Positions 16,477-23,732 of a stretch of DNA of 64,000 nucleotides are shown piece after piece (position 1 is the first letter of the stretch; every line of letters begins with the position of its first letter). A program made the translations under genes and the position numbers. The stretch covers positions 64-64,063 of the forward strand of contig NZ_BAGN01000427.1 in NCBI RefSeq assembly GCF_000308835.1, given 5' to 3'. Under the pieces are notes generated by a model. That model searched no databases. It had not been told where the DNA came from and worked only from the letters and a program-made list of their open reading frames with translations. This DNA comes from Nocardia vinacea NBRC 16497 (lineage in GTDB: Bacteria; Actinomycetota; Actinomycetes; Mycobacteriales; Mycobacteriaceae).

Positions 16477-17454
16477 CTATTCGACCAGCTTCTCGCTCTT
16501 CAGCCAGTCGTAGGCGACATCGGCGGGATCCTCGCCATCGATATCGACGCGCCCGTTGAGGTCCTGCATCAGCTCGTCGGTTAGGTGTTCGGAAATCGTG
16601 CCGAGCAGGGTTCGCAACTGCGGGTAACGGTCGAGGACGACGCCGCGCACGACCGCGGTACCGCTGTAGGGCAGGAAGAACTTCTTGTCGTCGTCGAGGA
16701 CGACCAGATTCAGGTTCTTGACCCGACCGTCGGTGGTGTAGATCATGCCGAAATTGCACGGCGCGCCCTTGGCCGTCGCCGTGTAGACGACACCGGCGTC
16801 CATGCGCGTGACATTGCCGGAAGGAACACCGTTCGGATCGTTGTAGGGAATCCCGTACTTCTGCAGCATCGGAATGAAACCGTCGGAGCGGCTGAAGAAT
16901 TCGTCGTCGACGCAGAAGGTTCGATCGGGCACCGGGAGCGCGGCGACATCGGATAGCGACTTCACCCGCAGGCGTTCGGCATTCGGCGTCGATGCGCCGA
17001 ATGCGTATGTGTCATTGAAATTGGCCGGCGGCAACCACTCCAGGTCGTGATCGCGCTTCTCGATGTCATGGACACGCTGCCAGAGTTCCTTCGGATCCGA
17101 GATCGTCTCGGTCTCGTTGTGGTAGTTGACCCAACCGGTGCCGGTGTATTCCCAGAGCACATCGGCATCGCCGTTGAGCTGGGCCTGTCGAGACGATGCG
17201 GAACCCGGCGCTCCGGTCAGGTCCGTGACGTGAGCGCCCGCCGCGGCCAGGTAGGTCGCGGTAATCTTGCCGAGCAATACCCCCTCGGTGAAGCTCTTCG
17301 AGGTGACGACCAGCTTCGCACCGTCCAGTGGCCGCTCACCGCCGGGCAGCCGCGCGTCGTGGAATGTTCCGGACGAACTCACCAGACCACATCCGGTGAG
17401 CATCGCCGTTGTCGCGACCAGTGCCGAAACCAGTGTGACCAGTGGCGATCTCAT
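16477..17454 (-). CDS. Glycine betaine/choline-type ABC transporter substrate-binding lipoprotein (OpuCC/ProX-like)
   Basis: A 325-residue periplasmic-binding lipoprotein: the signal peptide ends at a lipobox, ATTAMLTGC, so the protein is anchored outside the membrane. The mature part starts with the OpuAC/OsmF pattern LVVTSKSFTEGVLLGKI, then LTGAPGSASSRQAQL and DVLWEYTGTGWVNY, as in quaternary-ammonium binding proteins of the OpuC/ProX type. It is the last gene of a four-gene transporter operon and overlaps the permease gene by 4 bp. Likely ligands are glycine betaine, choline or proline betaine, for osmoprotection. Confidence 0.92.
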   Translation of the reverse strand: MRSPLVTLVSALVATTAMLTGCGLVSSSGTFHDARLPGGERPLDGAKLVVTSKSFTEGVLLGKITATYLAAAGAHVTDLTGAPGSASSRQAQLNGDADVLWEYTGTGWVNYHNETETISDPKELWQRVHDIEKRDHDLEWLPPANFNDTYAFGASTPNAERLRVKSLSDVAALPVPDRTFCVDDEFFSRSDGFIPMLQKYGIPYNDPNGVPSGNVTRMDAGVVYTATAKGAPCNFGMIYTTDGRVKNLNLVVLDDDKKFFLPYSGTAVVRGVVLDRYPQLRTLLGTISEHLTDELMQDLNGRVDIDGEDPADVAYDWLKSEKLVE

Positions 17455-18188
17455 GACACACCTCGCGGAGTCGCGGCCAGTTCGACGAGTCTGCCGAGCC
17501 AGTCGATGACCAATGCGAGCAGTCCGACGAGGATCGCGCCGGAGATGAGCAACTTGGGCAGGAAGAGGGTGACACCGGTGGTGATCAGCGTGCCGAGGCT
17601 GGTCGCGCCGATGAAGGTGCTCAATGTCGCGGTACCGACCAGGATGACCAGCGCGGTGCGGACACCGTTGAGGATCACCGGCACCGCGAGCGGGAGCTCG
17701 ACCTGGAACAGTGTCCGCGTGCCCGAGAAGCCGATACCCCGCGAGGCCTCGATCGTGCGCTGATCCACCTGCCGCAGCCCGACGATCGTGTTCTGCAGGA
17801 TAGGCAGGATCGCGTACACGACGAGACCGACTATCGCCGTGCGGAATCCGGTGCCCAACCAGAAGGTGAACAAGACGAGCAGACCGGCCGCGGGCGCGGC
17901 CTGGCCGATATTGGCGATATTGACGACGATGGGCTCGAACCGCTTCAGCGCGGGCCGGGTCAGCGCGATGCCCAATGGAATCGCGACAACGACCACGATC
18001 ACCGTGGCGACCACGGTCAGCTTGATGTGGGCGAGGATCGTGGTCTGCAGATTGGCCCAGCCGAGGGACGCCCGCTCCGTCGCGGTGAAAGTCGTCGAGC
18101 GATACCAGAGGACGTATCCGATGGCGATGACACCGATGACGAGCGGTTCGAACCACACATCGATCGGAATGCGGCGCAGACGATTCAT
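17451..18188 (-). CDS. ABC transporter permease, OpuCB/ProW type (second permease)
   Basis: A 245-residue inner-membrane permease with about six spans (FEPLVIGVIAIGYVLWYRST at the start) and a BPD_transp_1 domain carrying the EAA-type loop: ASRGIGFSGTRTLFQVELPL, then AVPVILNGVRTALVILVGTA. It overlaps both neighbours by 4 bp, so the four transporter genes are translationally coupled. With the other permease it would form the membrane channel of an OpuC-type quaternary ammonium importer. Confidence 0.92.
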   Translation of the reverse strand: MNRLRRIPIDVWFEPLVIGVIAIGYVLWYRSTTFTATERASLGWANLQTTILAHIKLTVVATVIVVVVAIPLGIALTRPALKRFEPIVVNIANIGQAAPAAGLLVLFTFWLGTGFRTAIVGLVVYAILPILQNTIVGLRQVDQRTIEASRGIGFSGTRTLFQVELPLAVPVILNGVRTALVILVGTATLSTFIGATSLGTLITTGVTLFLPKLLISGAILVGLLALVIDWLGRLVELAATPRGVS

Positions 18189-19456
18189 GACTGCCCGGCC
18201 GATCCGGGTTCGTCGTCGGCGGCGACCACCGGCGTCGGTTCCGGGTCGGTTCCGTCGACGTATGTCTCGTATGACAGGTCCTCGCCATCGGCGTTCCCCT
18301 CGGCGAGTTTGGCCCGAATCACCTCGGTCACCGAGTTGATGCCGAGCGAGCCGACCACCGCGCCGCGGCCGTCGGTGACGAGCGCGGCACCTTGGCTGGT
18401 CGCGAGCATGGCGTCGAGCGCGTCATTGAGGGTCGAGGATCGCGCGACGACAGGCAACCGCCGGTCGAGAAAGTCGGAGACCTCCGGTTTGGTCGCGACC
18501 TCCGTGAGCGAGGGCCACGACCGCGGCCGCCCCGCCTCGTCGACGACGACTATCCAGGTGTGTCCGGCGGCCTTCGCACGTTCGATCACCCCTTGCGCCG
18601 ACTCCCCCACCCGAGCGGTGATCACCTTGTCATAAGCGACATCGCGCACCCGCGAGACAGTCAGATAGGCCAGCTTCGCGCCGGATCCGACGAATTCCTC
18701 CACGAACGGTGTGGCCGGATCGGTGAGGATCTCTTCCGGGCGCGCGTACTGCTCGACGTGACCGCCTTCGGACAGGATGAGCACCTTGTCGCCGAGCTTG
18801 GTGGCCTCCTCGAAGTCGTGCGTGACGATCACGATGGTCTTACCGAGTTCGTGCTGGATCGCGATCAGACTGTCCTGCAGGCGAACCCGGGTAATCGGAT
18901 CGACCGCGCCGAACGGCTCGTCCATGAGCAGCACCGGCGGGTCGGCGGCGAGCGCACGGGCGACGCCGACCCGCTGCTGCTGTCCGCCGGACATATCCTT
19001 GGGCAGCCGGTCGGCGAAGGTGCCCGGATCGAGACCGACCAGATCGAGCAGATACTCGGTCCGTTCGGCGATCCGCTTCTTGTCCCATCCGAGCACCCGC
19101 GGGATGGCGCCGACGTTCTTGGCTACTGACCAGTGCGGGAACAGCCCGCCGGACTGGATGACATATCCGATCGACTGCCGCAGTTTGTCCGGATCTTCCC
19201 TGGTGACATCGCGGCCGCCGATGAAGATCCGGCCTTCGGTCGGCTCGATCAGCCGGTTGATCATCTTGAGTGTGGTCGTCTTGCCACAGCCGGACGGGCC
19301 GACGAACGCGACGATATCGCCCGCGTCGATGTCCAGATCGAGCCGCTCGACCGCCGGTTTCTCCTGGCCCCTGTAGCGCTTGACAACCGAATCCAGCTTG
19401 ATGGACGCACCGGTGACATTGCGCTCCGGTTCGGTCGGAGCGGGTTGGCTGGTCAT
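18185..19456 (-). CDS. ABC transporter ATPase with C-terminal CBS domains (OpuCA/ProV-like)
   Basis: A 423-residue ATPase. Walker A is GPSGCGKTTT, the signature is MSGGQQQRVGVARAL, Walker B is LLMDEPFGAVD and the switch His is in IVIVTHDFEEA. After about residue 260 it carries paired CBS-like segments (SRVRDVAYDKVITARVGES ... LPVVARSSTLNDALDAMLA), the part that senses ionic strength in OpuA/OpuC-type transporters. The ATG chosen follows the upstream permease stop in a 4-bp overlap. This enzyme powers the osmolyte importer, and its CBS pair suggests gating by salt (family knowledge). Confidence 0.93.
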   Translation of the reverse strand: MTSQPAPTEPERNVTGASIKLDSVVKRYRGQEKPAVERLDLDIDAGDIVAFVGPSGCGKTTTLKMINRLIEPTEGRIFIGGRDVTREDPDKLRQSIGYVIQSGGLFPHWSVAKNVGAIPRVLGWDKKRIAERTEYLLDLVGLDPGTFADRLPKDMSGGQQQRVGVARALAADPPVLLMDEPFGAVDPITRVRLQDSLIAIQHELGKTIVIVTHDFEEATKLGDKVLILSEGGHVEQYARPEEILTDPATPFVEEFVGSGAKLAYLTVSRVRDVAYDKVITARVGESAQGVIERAKAAGHTWIVVVDEAGRPRSWPSLTEVATKPEVSDFLDRRLPVVARSSTLNDALDAMLATSQGAALVTDGRGAVVGSLGINSVTEVIRAKLAEGNADGEDLSYETYVDGTDPEPTPVVAADDEPGSAGQS

Positions 19457-20097
19457 GAGAGTCCCTTTGCGATCGTGAGGCGTCCGAGCAGGACGAGGAG
19501 CGCGTCGAACACCAACGCGATGAGGACGATGAGAATCGTGCCCGTCAGCGCCATTTCGAGCGCGTTCGCCCCGCCGAGCCGCGAAAGGCCGTTGAAGATC
19601 AGCGATCCGAGGCCGGGTCCGAGAACATAGGCGACGATGGCGGCAACGCCGACGATCATCTGGGTGGACACCCTGATACCGGTGAGGATTACCGGCCAGG
19701 CAATCGGCAATTCGACGGTCAGCAGAATGCGCCATCGCGAAAAACCGATCCCGCGTGCGGATTCGACGACCGACGCAGGCACCGACTGCAGGCCCACGAT
19801 CGCATTGCCGATCACGGGCAACGCCGCGAAGAACGCCAGCATGATGAACGACGGGACCACGCCGAGTCCGAACGGGACCAACAGCAGCGCCAACAGCGCG
19901 AGCGAAGGAATCGTCAGCGCGACCCGGCTCGAGGTCAGCGAAAGCGCGGACAACAGCGGAAGCCGATAGACCGCCACCGCGATGAGGACAGCGACGACAG
20001 TCCCGACCAGCACCGTCTGAAACGCCAGGGAGGCATGCTGATACGTCAGGAACGCCAGAACCTCGCCCCGCCCGCGGATGTAGCTCCACAAATGCAC
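19453..20097 (-). CDS. ABC transporter permease, OpuCB/ProW type (first permease)
   Basis: A 214-residue permease, first gene of the transporter operon. It has about five to six spans and the conserved cytoplasmic loop SARGIGFSRWRILLTVELPI, then AWPVILTGIRVSTQMIVGVA. I placed the start at a GTG (encoding VHLWSYIRGRG) because this gives the usual OpuCB length. Frames further upstream contain non-membrane sequence without a ribosome site. The preceding 250 bp separate it from the gene at 20.4-20.9 kb and contain a terminator-like hairpin, so the operon promoter should lie between them. Confidence 0.88.
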   Translation of the reverse strand: MHLWSYIRGRGEVLAFLTYQHASLAFQTVLVGTVVAVLIAVAVYRLPLLSALSLTSSRVALTIPSLALLALLLVPFGLGVVPSFIMLAFFAALPVIGNAIVGLQSVPASVVESARGIGFSRWRILLTVELPIAWPVILTGIRVSTQMIVGVAAIVAYVLGPGLGSLIFNGLSRLGGANALEMALTGTILIVLIALVFDALLVLLGRLTIAKGLS

Positions 20098-20290
20098 GGA
20101 ATTCCCATCGTCAGCCGAAGACCGATCGGTACCTGTCTGCGCGCAGTAACCAGACGCACGAATTGTCAAGACTAAACGAAACTGCCGCTCGGTGCCGTAC
20201 GGCACGCGGCGGCGAATGGCTCACGGTATCAGTGGGACTCGCCGTAGGCGCGTGGGAAAATATCGGAGGTGGGCTGACAGACGCGGGTCC

Positions 20291-20324
20291 CTGTGTGCCG
20301 CTGCTGTTCGGTAGCGGCACACAG
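20291..20324 (-). terminator. Perfect hairpin downstream of the 185-aa secreted protein gene
   Basis: CTGTGTGCCGCT and AGCGGCACACAG form a perfect 12-bp stem around a 10-base loop. The hairpin starts 26 bases after the stop of the minus-strand gene upstream. It lacks a T-run, as is typical in high-GC actinobacteria. It would separate that transcript from the osmolyte transporter operon. Confidence 0.7.
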
Positions 20325-20350
20325 AGACTCGAAGCGCTTGTGATCCGGAA

Positions 20351-20908
20351 TCAGGGGGTGGAGTAGCCGATCAGGGCGCCGATGCCCGCGCCGATCGGGA
20401 TGGTGACGAGGGCACCGACACCACCGAGGAAGAAGCCGATCACCGCGCCGATCCCGGCGCCGATGAGCGCGCCGATCCCGGCGTTGTACTGCTTGCGGGC
20501 GATCGTGTCGGAGGCCTCATCGATTGCCTGCGCAGTCCGCGTGGTGTCGGATTGCGCTGTGAGGGTGAGGGTTCGGCCGTCATTGGCGATCTCCGGTGTC
20601 AGGGCGACGGTCCCGGCCGCGGTCTGCAGCCCCAGCGGAATCGAGGTCACCGCGTTGCCCGCGGCGTCGGTGAGGGTGATCGAAAGAGCATCGGCGGCCA
20701 CGGTGAACCGTCCGGCCTCGACAGTGGTGCTGACTGCGCGGCGGTCTGCTGTCGGTGCGGTGATGAAGTTGATGCCGTGATCGGTCGCCTGCACGGTGGT
20801 GTCGGTTGCTACCGGCTGGGCCTGCACGGCGCCTGCGGTGATGCCGGTCGCACCGATCGCGAGCAGGGCGGTGGCGGCGAACTTGGTGGCGCTCATAGTT
20901 TTCCCCAC
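20351..20908 (-). CDS. Secreted protein with glycine-rich membrane-type C-terminus
   Basis: A 185-residue exported protein: the signal peptide KFAATALLAIGATGITAG ends at AVQAQP. A beta-rich middle domain follows (FTVAADALSITLTDAAGN, GTVALTPEIANDGRTLTL). The C-terminal 45 residues are repeated glycine-zipper-like turns (GIGALIGAGIGAVIGFFLGG). I recall similar short proteins in many copies in Nocardia but know no function. Two in-frame ATGs (first and fifth codons) are possible starts. It is followed by a strong hairpin. The glycine-zipper tail suggests membrane insertion or oligomerisation (inference). Confidence 0.65.
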   Translation of the reverse strand: MGKTMSATKFAATALLAIGATGITAGAVQAQPVATDTTVQATDHGINFITAPTADRRAVSTTVEAGRFTVAADALSITLTDAAGNAVTSIPLGLQTAAGTVALTPEIANDGRTLTLTAQSDTTRTAQAIDEASDTIARKQYNAGIGALIGAGIGAVIGFFLGGVGALVTIPIGAGIGALIGYSTP

Positions 20909-21116
20909 ATTTCATCGGCTGTCACGCGCCGACACGTCCCTGAAAGCCCGTGCCGGGCCACGTGATTCAGTCGACCACATCTGTGATCGAAAGGTAATAG
21001 TACCGTCCGGGAGCAACCCCTGCGGGCTGCTACTCGGACAGTCCTGGTGCCGAACATGTTGCCGCCCAACATCTCCGGCAGCGCAACGGGTCAGCAGACG
21101 GTGCGGGGTTCGCAGG

Positions 21117-21515
21117 TCACCGCCGATGACGACGGCGGCGCGATAGCCGTTTTTCGCCCAGGTTGCGACGGTCACGCAGTATGAGCCAGGTCACCAAGGC
21201 GGCGACCGCGACGGTCACCGCGGCGGCGACAGGCACCGGGCGACTGCGCGTCACCGCGGCGAACTGGACGGCGCGGTCTTGCGTTGCGGCGCCGGCTTTC
21301 TCACGCTTCTCCCGCACGGCTTCGGCCGCATGATGAACTTTGGCGCGGGCGTTGTCCACGGTGTGATGCAGTTCTGCCTCGACTCTGCCCTTCACATCGA
21401 GCTTGCCGGTCAGTTCGGCCATGGTCTGTCCCAGCTCTTGTCTGGCAAGGTCGCGATCGGCGCGCAGCAGTTCCGCCTCGAGCGATCCGACCGAGGGCTT
21501 GATCTCATCACTCAT
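21117..21515 (-). CDS. DUF3618-type membrane protein
   Basis: A 132-residue protein with the DUF3618 pattern: an N-terminal acidic/helical part (SLEAELLRADRDLARQELGQ, TMAELTGKLDVKGRVEAEL) predicted to be coiled-coil, a single C-terminal span (VPVAAAVTVAVAALVTWLIL), and a strongly basic tail RRRRHRR. GGAGG six bases before the ATG supports the start. It lies two bases behind the holin-family gene in the same direction, a pairing that is common in actinobacteria and suggests a joint membrane or cell-envelope role. Confidence 0.8.
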   Translation of the reverse strand: MSDEIKPSVGSLEAELLRADRDLARQELGQTMAELTGKLDVKGRVEAELHHTVDNARAKVHHAAEAVREKREKAGAATQDRAVQFAAVTRSRPVPVAAAVTVAVAALVTWLILRDRRNLGEKRLSRRRRHRR

Positions 21516-21517
21516 CG

Positions 21518-21940
21518 CTATCCTCCGCTCCTGATCACATGGATGTCTTGCTGTACTCCGGTGATCGCCTCCTGCGGGACCGGCGGGACCGCCTTCTGCA
21601 GGTCCTTCTTGCCGATGGCGGCCAGGGCACTGCCGACGAGGAGCAGTACCGCTCCAACAATCAGCGCGGCGGCCCAGCCCGACAGCGGGCCCGCGAGGGC
21701 GATGATCACCGCCGCGATGACGGCGGCACCGCCGTAGCACGCCGCGAGCGCACCGGCACCGGTCACAACCGCGCCGCGCCCCAGACGTTTGCCTTTGCTT
21801 TGCACTTCGAGTTCCGCGAGCTTGATCTCGTCCCGGATCAGGCGGGCCATTTGCTCGGTCGCATCGTTGACGAGCTCGATGATCGACCGTGTCTCCGTGG
21901 GCGACGTCTCGATATACGACCCGGTGGGTGTTTCGGTCAT
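21518..21940 (-). CDS. Phage-holin-family (DUF1469-like) membrane protein
   Basis: A 140-residue actinobacterial putative holin-X/superfamily III protein. It begins with an amphipathic helix (SIIELVNDATEQMARLIRDE), followed by two adjacent spans (GAGALAACYGGAAVIAAVII, then GWAAALIVGAVLLLVGSALA). Despite the family name, these chromosomal proteins are not known to be phage lysins; they pair with DUF3618 genes, as here. The intergenic region upstream contains a fragment of an E1-like gene rather than a clear promoter. Confidence 0.82.
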   Translation of the reverse strand: MTETPTGSYIETSPTETRSIIELVNDATEQMARLIRDEIKLAELEVQSKGKRLGRGAVVTGAGALAACYGGAAVIAAVIIALAGPLSGWAAALIVGAVLLLVGSALAAIGKKDLQKAVPPVPQEAITGVQQDIHVIRSGG

Positions 21941-22138
21941 GGCGATTCCTAGGTATTCGGGGAACAGCTCCAGATATGTCCGAGTTGGCCCGCTTTGCGA
22001 CTTTCAAACCCACGAGGGCCGTATCGTCCAAGTGGTGGGGCCACGACGCCCGACGCGGGCACCAGGATGGTTCCACCCGGGCGCGGATCCATGCCGGATA
22101 TCGGCTCGCCGCAGAGCACGGCACCAGATCGCCCGGCA

Positions 22139-22188
22139 AGGTGGTCGGCGGCTGGCACGGCCCGACCGTTTCGGGCAGCTCGCACAGC
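22139..22188 (+). pseudogene. Fragment of a second E1/ThiF-like gene
   Basis: Translated on the plus strand this segment reads KVVGGWHGPTVSGSS. The intact E1-like gene 1.2 kb downstream encodes WVVGGYHGPTVSGSL. At DNA level the two stretches match at roughly 40 of 46 bases by eye. Nothing else of the E1 gene is recognisable nearby, and the reading frame around the fragment is not protein-like. I read it as the scar of a duplicated or recombined copy. It lies in a 378-bp gap that otherwise holds no gene and must contain the promoter of the peptide genes. Confidence 0.5.
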
Positions 22189-22318
22189 CGCCATACGCCG
22201 AAATCGCTTCCCACCCTTGGGATTACCGTCGTTGACAGCCACGCACCGAGCGGCGAACCATCGAATCGTCAGTCACCCGTCTCGGGTGTGCACGTATCCG
22301 ATGATACGGAGTGTGGTC

Positions 22319-22435
22319 ATGGCGAAAGCAGTCGACAAGACCCCCGTTCGTCCGGCGGTCGACCGGTCCGCGGCTATCACGATCCGTCTGCTCGACACGA
22401 AGGGAAACCACGGGCAGCAGTTCGATGAGCGGTGA
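22319..22435 (+). CDS. Candidate precursor peptide 1 (38 aa)
   Basis: A 38-codon gene with GGAG eight bases before its ATG. The peptide is hydrophilic and has the central motif AAITIRLLDTK, nearly the same as AAIVIRPLDKK in the next small gene, and ends in FDER. The two genes are 38 bp apart and lie directly upstream of an E1-like enzyme carrying a peptide-recognition-like domain. Small size, shared motif, own ribosome site and position are what a RiPP precursor gene looks like. No known precursor family is recognised. A regulatory or structural microprotein is the alternative. Confidence 0.62.
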   Translation: MAKAVDKTPVRPAVDRSAAITIRLLDTKGNHGQQFDER

Positions 22436-22473
22436 TCAACTCCGTCATCCGGTTTTCGATGGAAGGATTTCCG

Positions 22474-22596
22474 ATGAAGAACGAGCGTGAGAAGGCACCT
22501 GCTGAATCCACGGCCGAGAAGCGCGCGGCCATTGTGATCCGGCCGCTGGACAAGAAGGAGACCACCGGCGACAGCGGCGGTAATGGCGGCAATTAG
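22474..22596 (+). CDS. Candidate precursor peptide 2 (40 aa, C-terminal Gly/Asn-rich, ends in Asn)
   Basis: A 40-codon gene with AAGGA six bases before its ATG. The N-terminal half is charged (KNEREKAPAESTAEKR), followed by the motif AAIVIRPLDKK shared with peptide 1 and a flexible tail TTGDSGGNGGN. The last residue is Asn, and the tail resembles the ends used by E1-type chemistry: GG-type tails in ubiquitin-like proteins, and the C-terminal Asn in the microcin C precursor, which MccB adenylates. It ends 23 bases before the E1-like gene. I propose it as the main substrate of that enzyme (inference). Confidence 0.65.
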   Translation: MKNEREKAPAESTAEKRAAIVIRPLDKKETTGDSGGNGGN

Positions 22597-22619
22597 CAGT
22601 TGTATGCCTGGTAGGCCGG

Positions 22620-23732
22620 ATGCGCGCTGAACAGATGCTGCGGCCACGGATCAAACCGGAACACGGTCGATATGTCACGATCGACGGCAATATCAGGATC
22701 GGTGCCACGGTCCACGGCCTCGGAGTGGAAATCGAAGATCCGGATGGCTGGGTGCGGGTTCTGATCGGCGCACTGGATGGCACCAGATCGCCCGACGAGA
22801 TAGTCGACGTGGTGCTGTCCGATTATCCGGGAGTGCCCGCGGCCGACGCGATGCAACAGTTGTCGGACGCGGGCTTCCTGGAAGATGCCGGTGCTCCGGT
22901 GCCGGTGGAATTGTCGGAGCAGGAGCGGGAGCGCTATTCGCGCGGTGTGGCGTTCTTTCGCTGGATCGACCGAACAGCTCGGGCGAGCGCCTGGGACGTG
23001 CAACTTCGACTGCGCCGGTCCCGCGTTCTGCTCATCGGTGTCGGTGGAACCGGCGGGATCGTGGCGCAGGGCCTTGTTGCCTCAGGTGTCGGGCAACTGC
23101 ATTGCGTCGACGCCGACGTGGTCGAGCTTTCCAATCTCAATCGCCAGATCCTGTTCCGGGAGAACGATATCGGCAGATCGAAGGTCGAGGCCGCGGTCCA
23201 GCGGTTGCGCGCGCTCAACTCCAATGTGCGGGTGACGGGCGAACAGCGGCGGATAACAGAGCAGTCCGACCTGGCCGAACTGCTCGAACCCGGATACGAC
23301 CTGCTCGCCCTGTGCGCTGACCAGCCGCGCACGATCCGCCGATGGGCCAACCGGGCGTGCCTGGCCGCGGGCGCGCCCTGGGTGGTCGGCGGCTATCACG
23401 GTCCGACCGTGTCGGGCAGCCTGCACGGCCCCGGGCAGAGTGCCTGCTGGGAATGCCTGCACGATCACCTAGTCGAACAGGCAGATATGCGGCTGCCTCC
23501 TGAGACAACGCTGGAAAGCCTTGCGCCACAACTGCCCTGGCATCCGGTCAATATCGTATCGGCGACCCTCACCGGCACTCTCCTCACGCATTTCGCGCTC
23601 GCGACGCTGACCGGTGCCCCGCCGATCGAGCCAGGGTTCCGCTATGACGCGAATCTGGTGCGTCTTGATGCGTCCGTGCCCGACCGCATTACCTCTCGGC
23701 CGGAATGCCCGGCATGCGGCAGCGCGCAGTGA
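22620..23732 (+). CDS. E1/ThiF/MccB-like adenylating enzyme with N-terminal peptide-recognition-like domain
   Basis: A 370-residue ATP-dependent adenylyltransferase of the ThiF/MoeB/E1 fold. The N-terminal 90 residues (GATVHGLGVEIEDPDGWVRV ... RSPDEIVDVVLSDYP ... DAGFLEDAG) look like the winged-helix recognition element found in TOMM 'ocin-ThiF-like' proteins. The catalytic part is complete: nucleotide loop GVGGTGG (140-146), DADVVELSNLNRQ (164-176), DIGRSKVEAA with Lys188, and LLALCAD with Asp234. Two CxxC pairs (276/279 and 363/366) would bind structural zinc. It should activate the C-terminus of a peptide as acyl-AMP. The two small genes upstream are the likely substrates, and the M50 protease overlaps downstream. 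Confidence 0.85.
   Translation: MRAEQMLRPRIKPEHGRYVTIDGNIRIGATVHGLGVEIEDPDGWVRVLIGALDGTRSPDEIVDVVLSDYPGVPAADAMQQLSDAGFLEDAGAPVPVELSEQERERYSRGVAFFRWIDRTARASAWDVQLRLRRSRVLLIGVGGTGGIVAQGLVASGVGQLHCVDADVVELSNLNRQILFRENDIGRSKVEAAVQRLRALNSNVRVTGEQRRITEQSDLAELLEPGYDLLALCADQPRTIRRWANRACLAAGAPWVVGGYHGPTVSGSLHGPGQSACWECLHDHLVEQADMRLPPETTLESLAPQLPWHPVNIVSATLTGTLLTHFALATLTGAPPIEPGFRYDANLVRLDASVPDRITSRPECPACGSAQ

Noticed and set aside
18185..20089. A 634-codon fusion of permease and ATPase
   Set aside because: The upstream half is an out-of-frame reading of the permease gene. The ATPase has its own ATG overlapping the permease stop by 4 bp.
16477..20097. Mce- or siderophore-type importer
   Set aside because: The binding protein, CBS-bearing ATPase and paired short permeases match the OpuC/ProVWX osmolyte class, not metal or lipid importers.
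22319..22596. Classical TOMM, lanthipeptide or lasso-peptide precursors
   Set aside because: No cyclodehydratase YcaO, LanB/C/M or lasso cyclase gene is adjacent, and the peptides lack Ser/Thr/Cys-rich cores or the lasso leader pattern.
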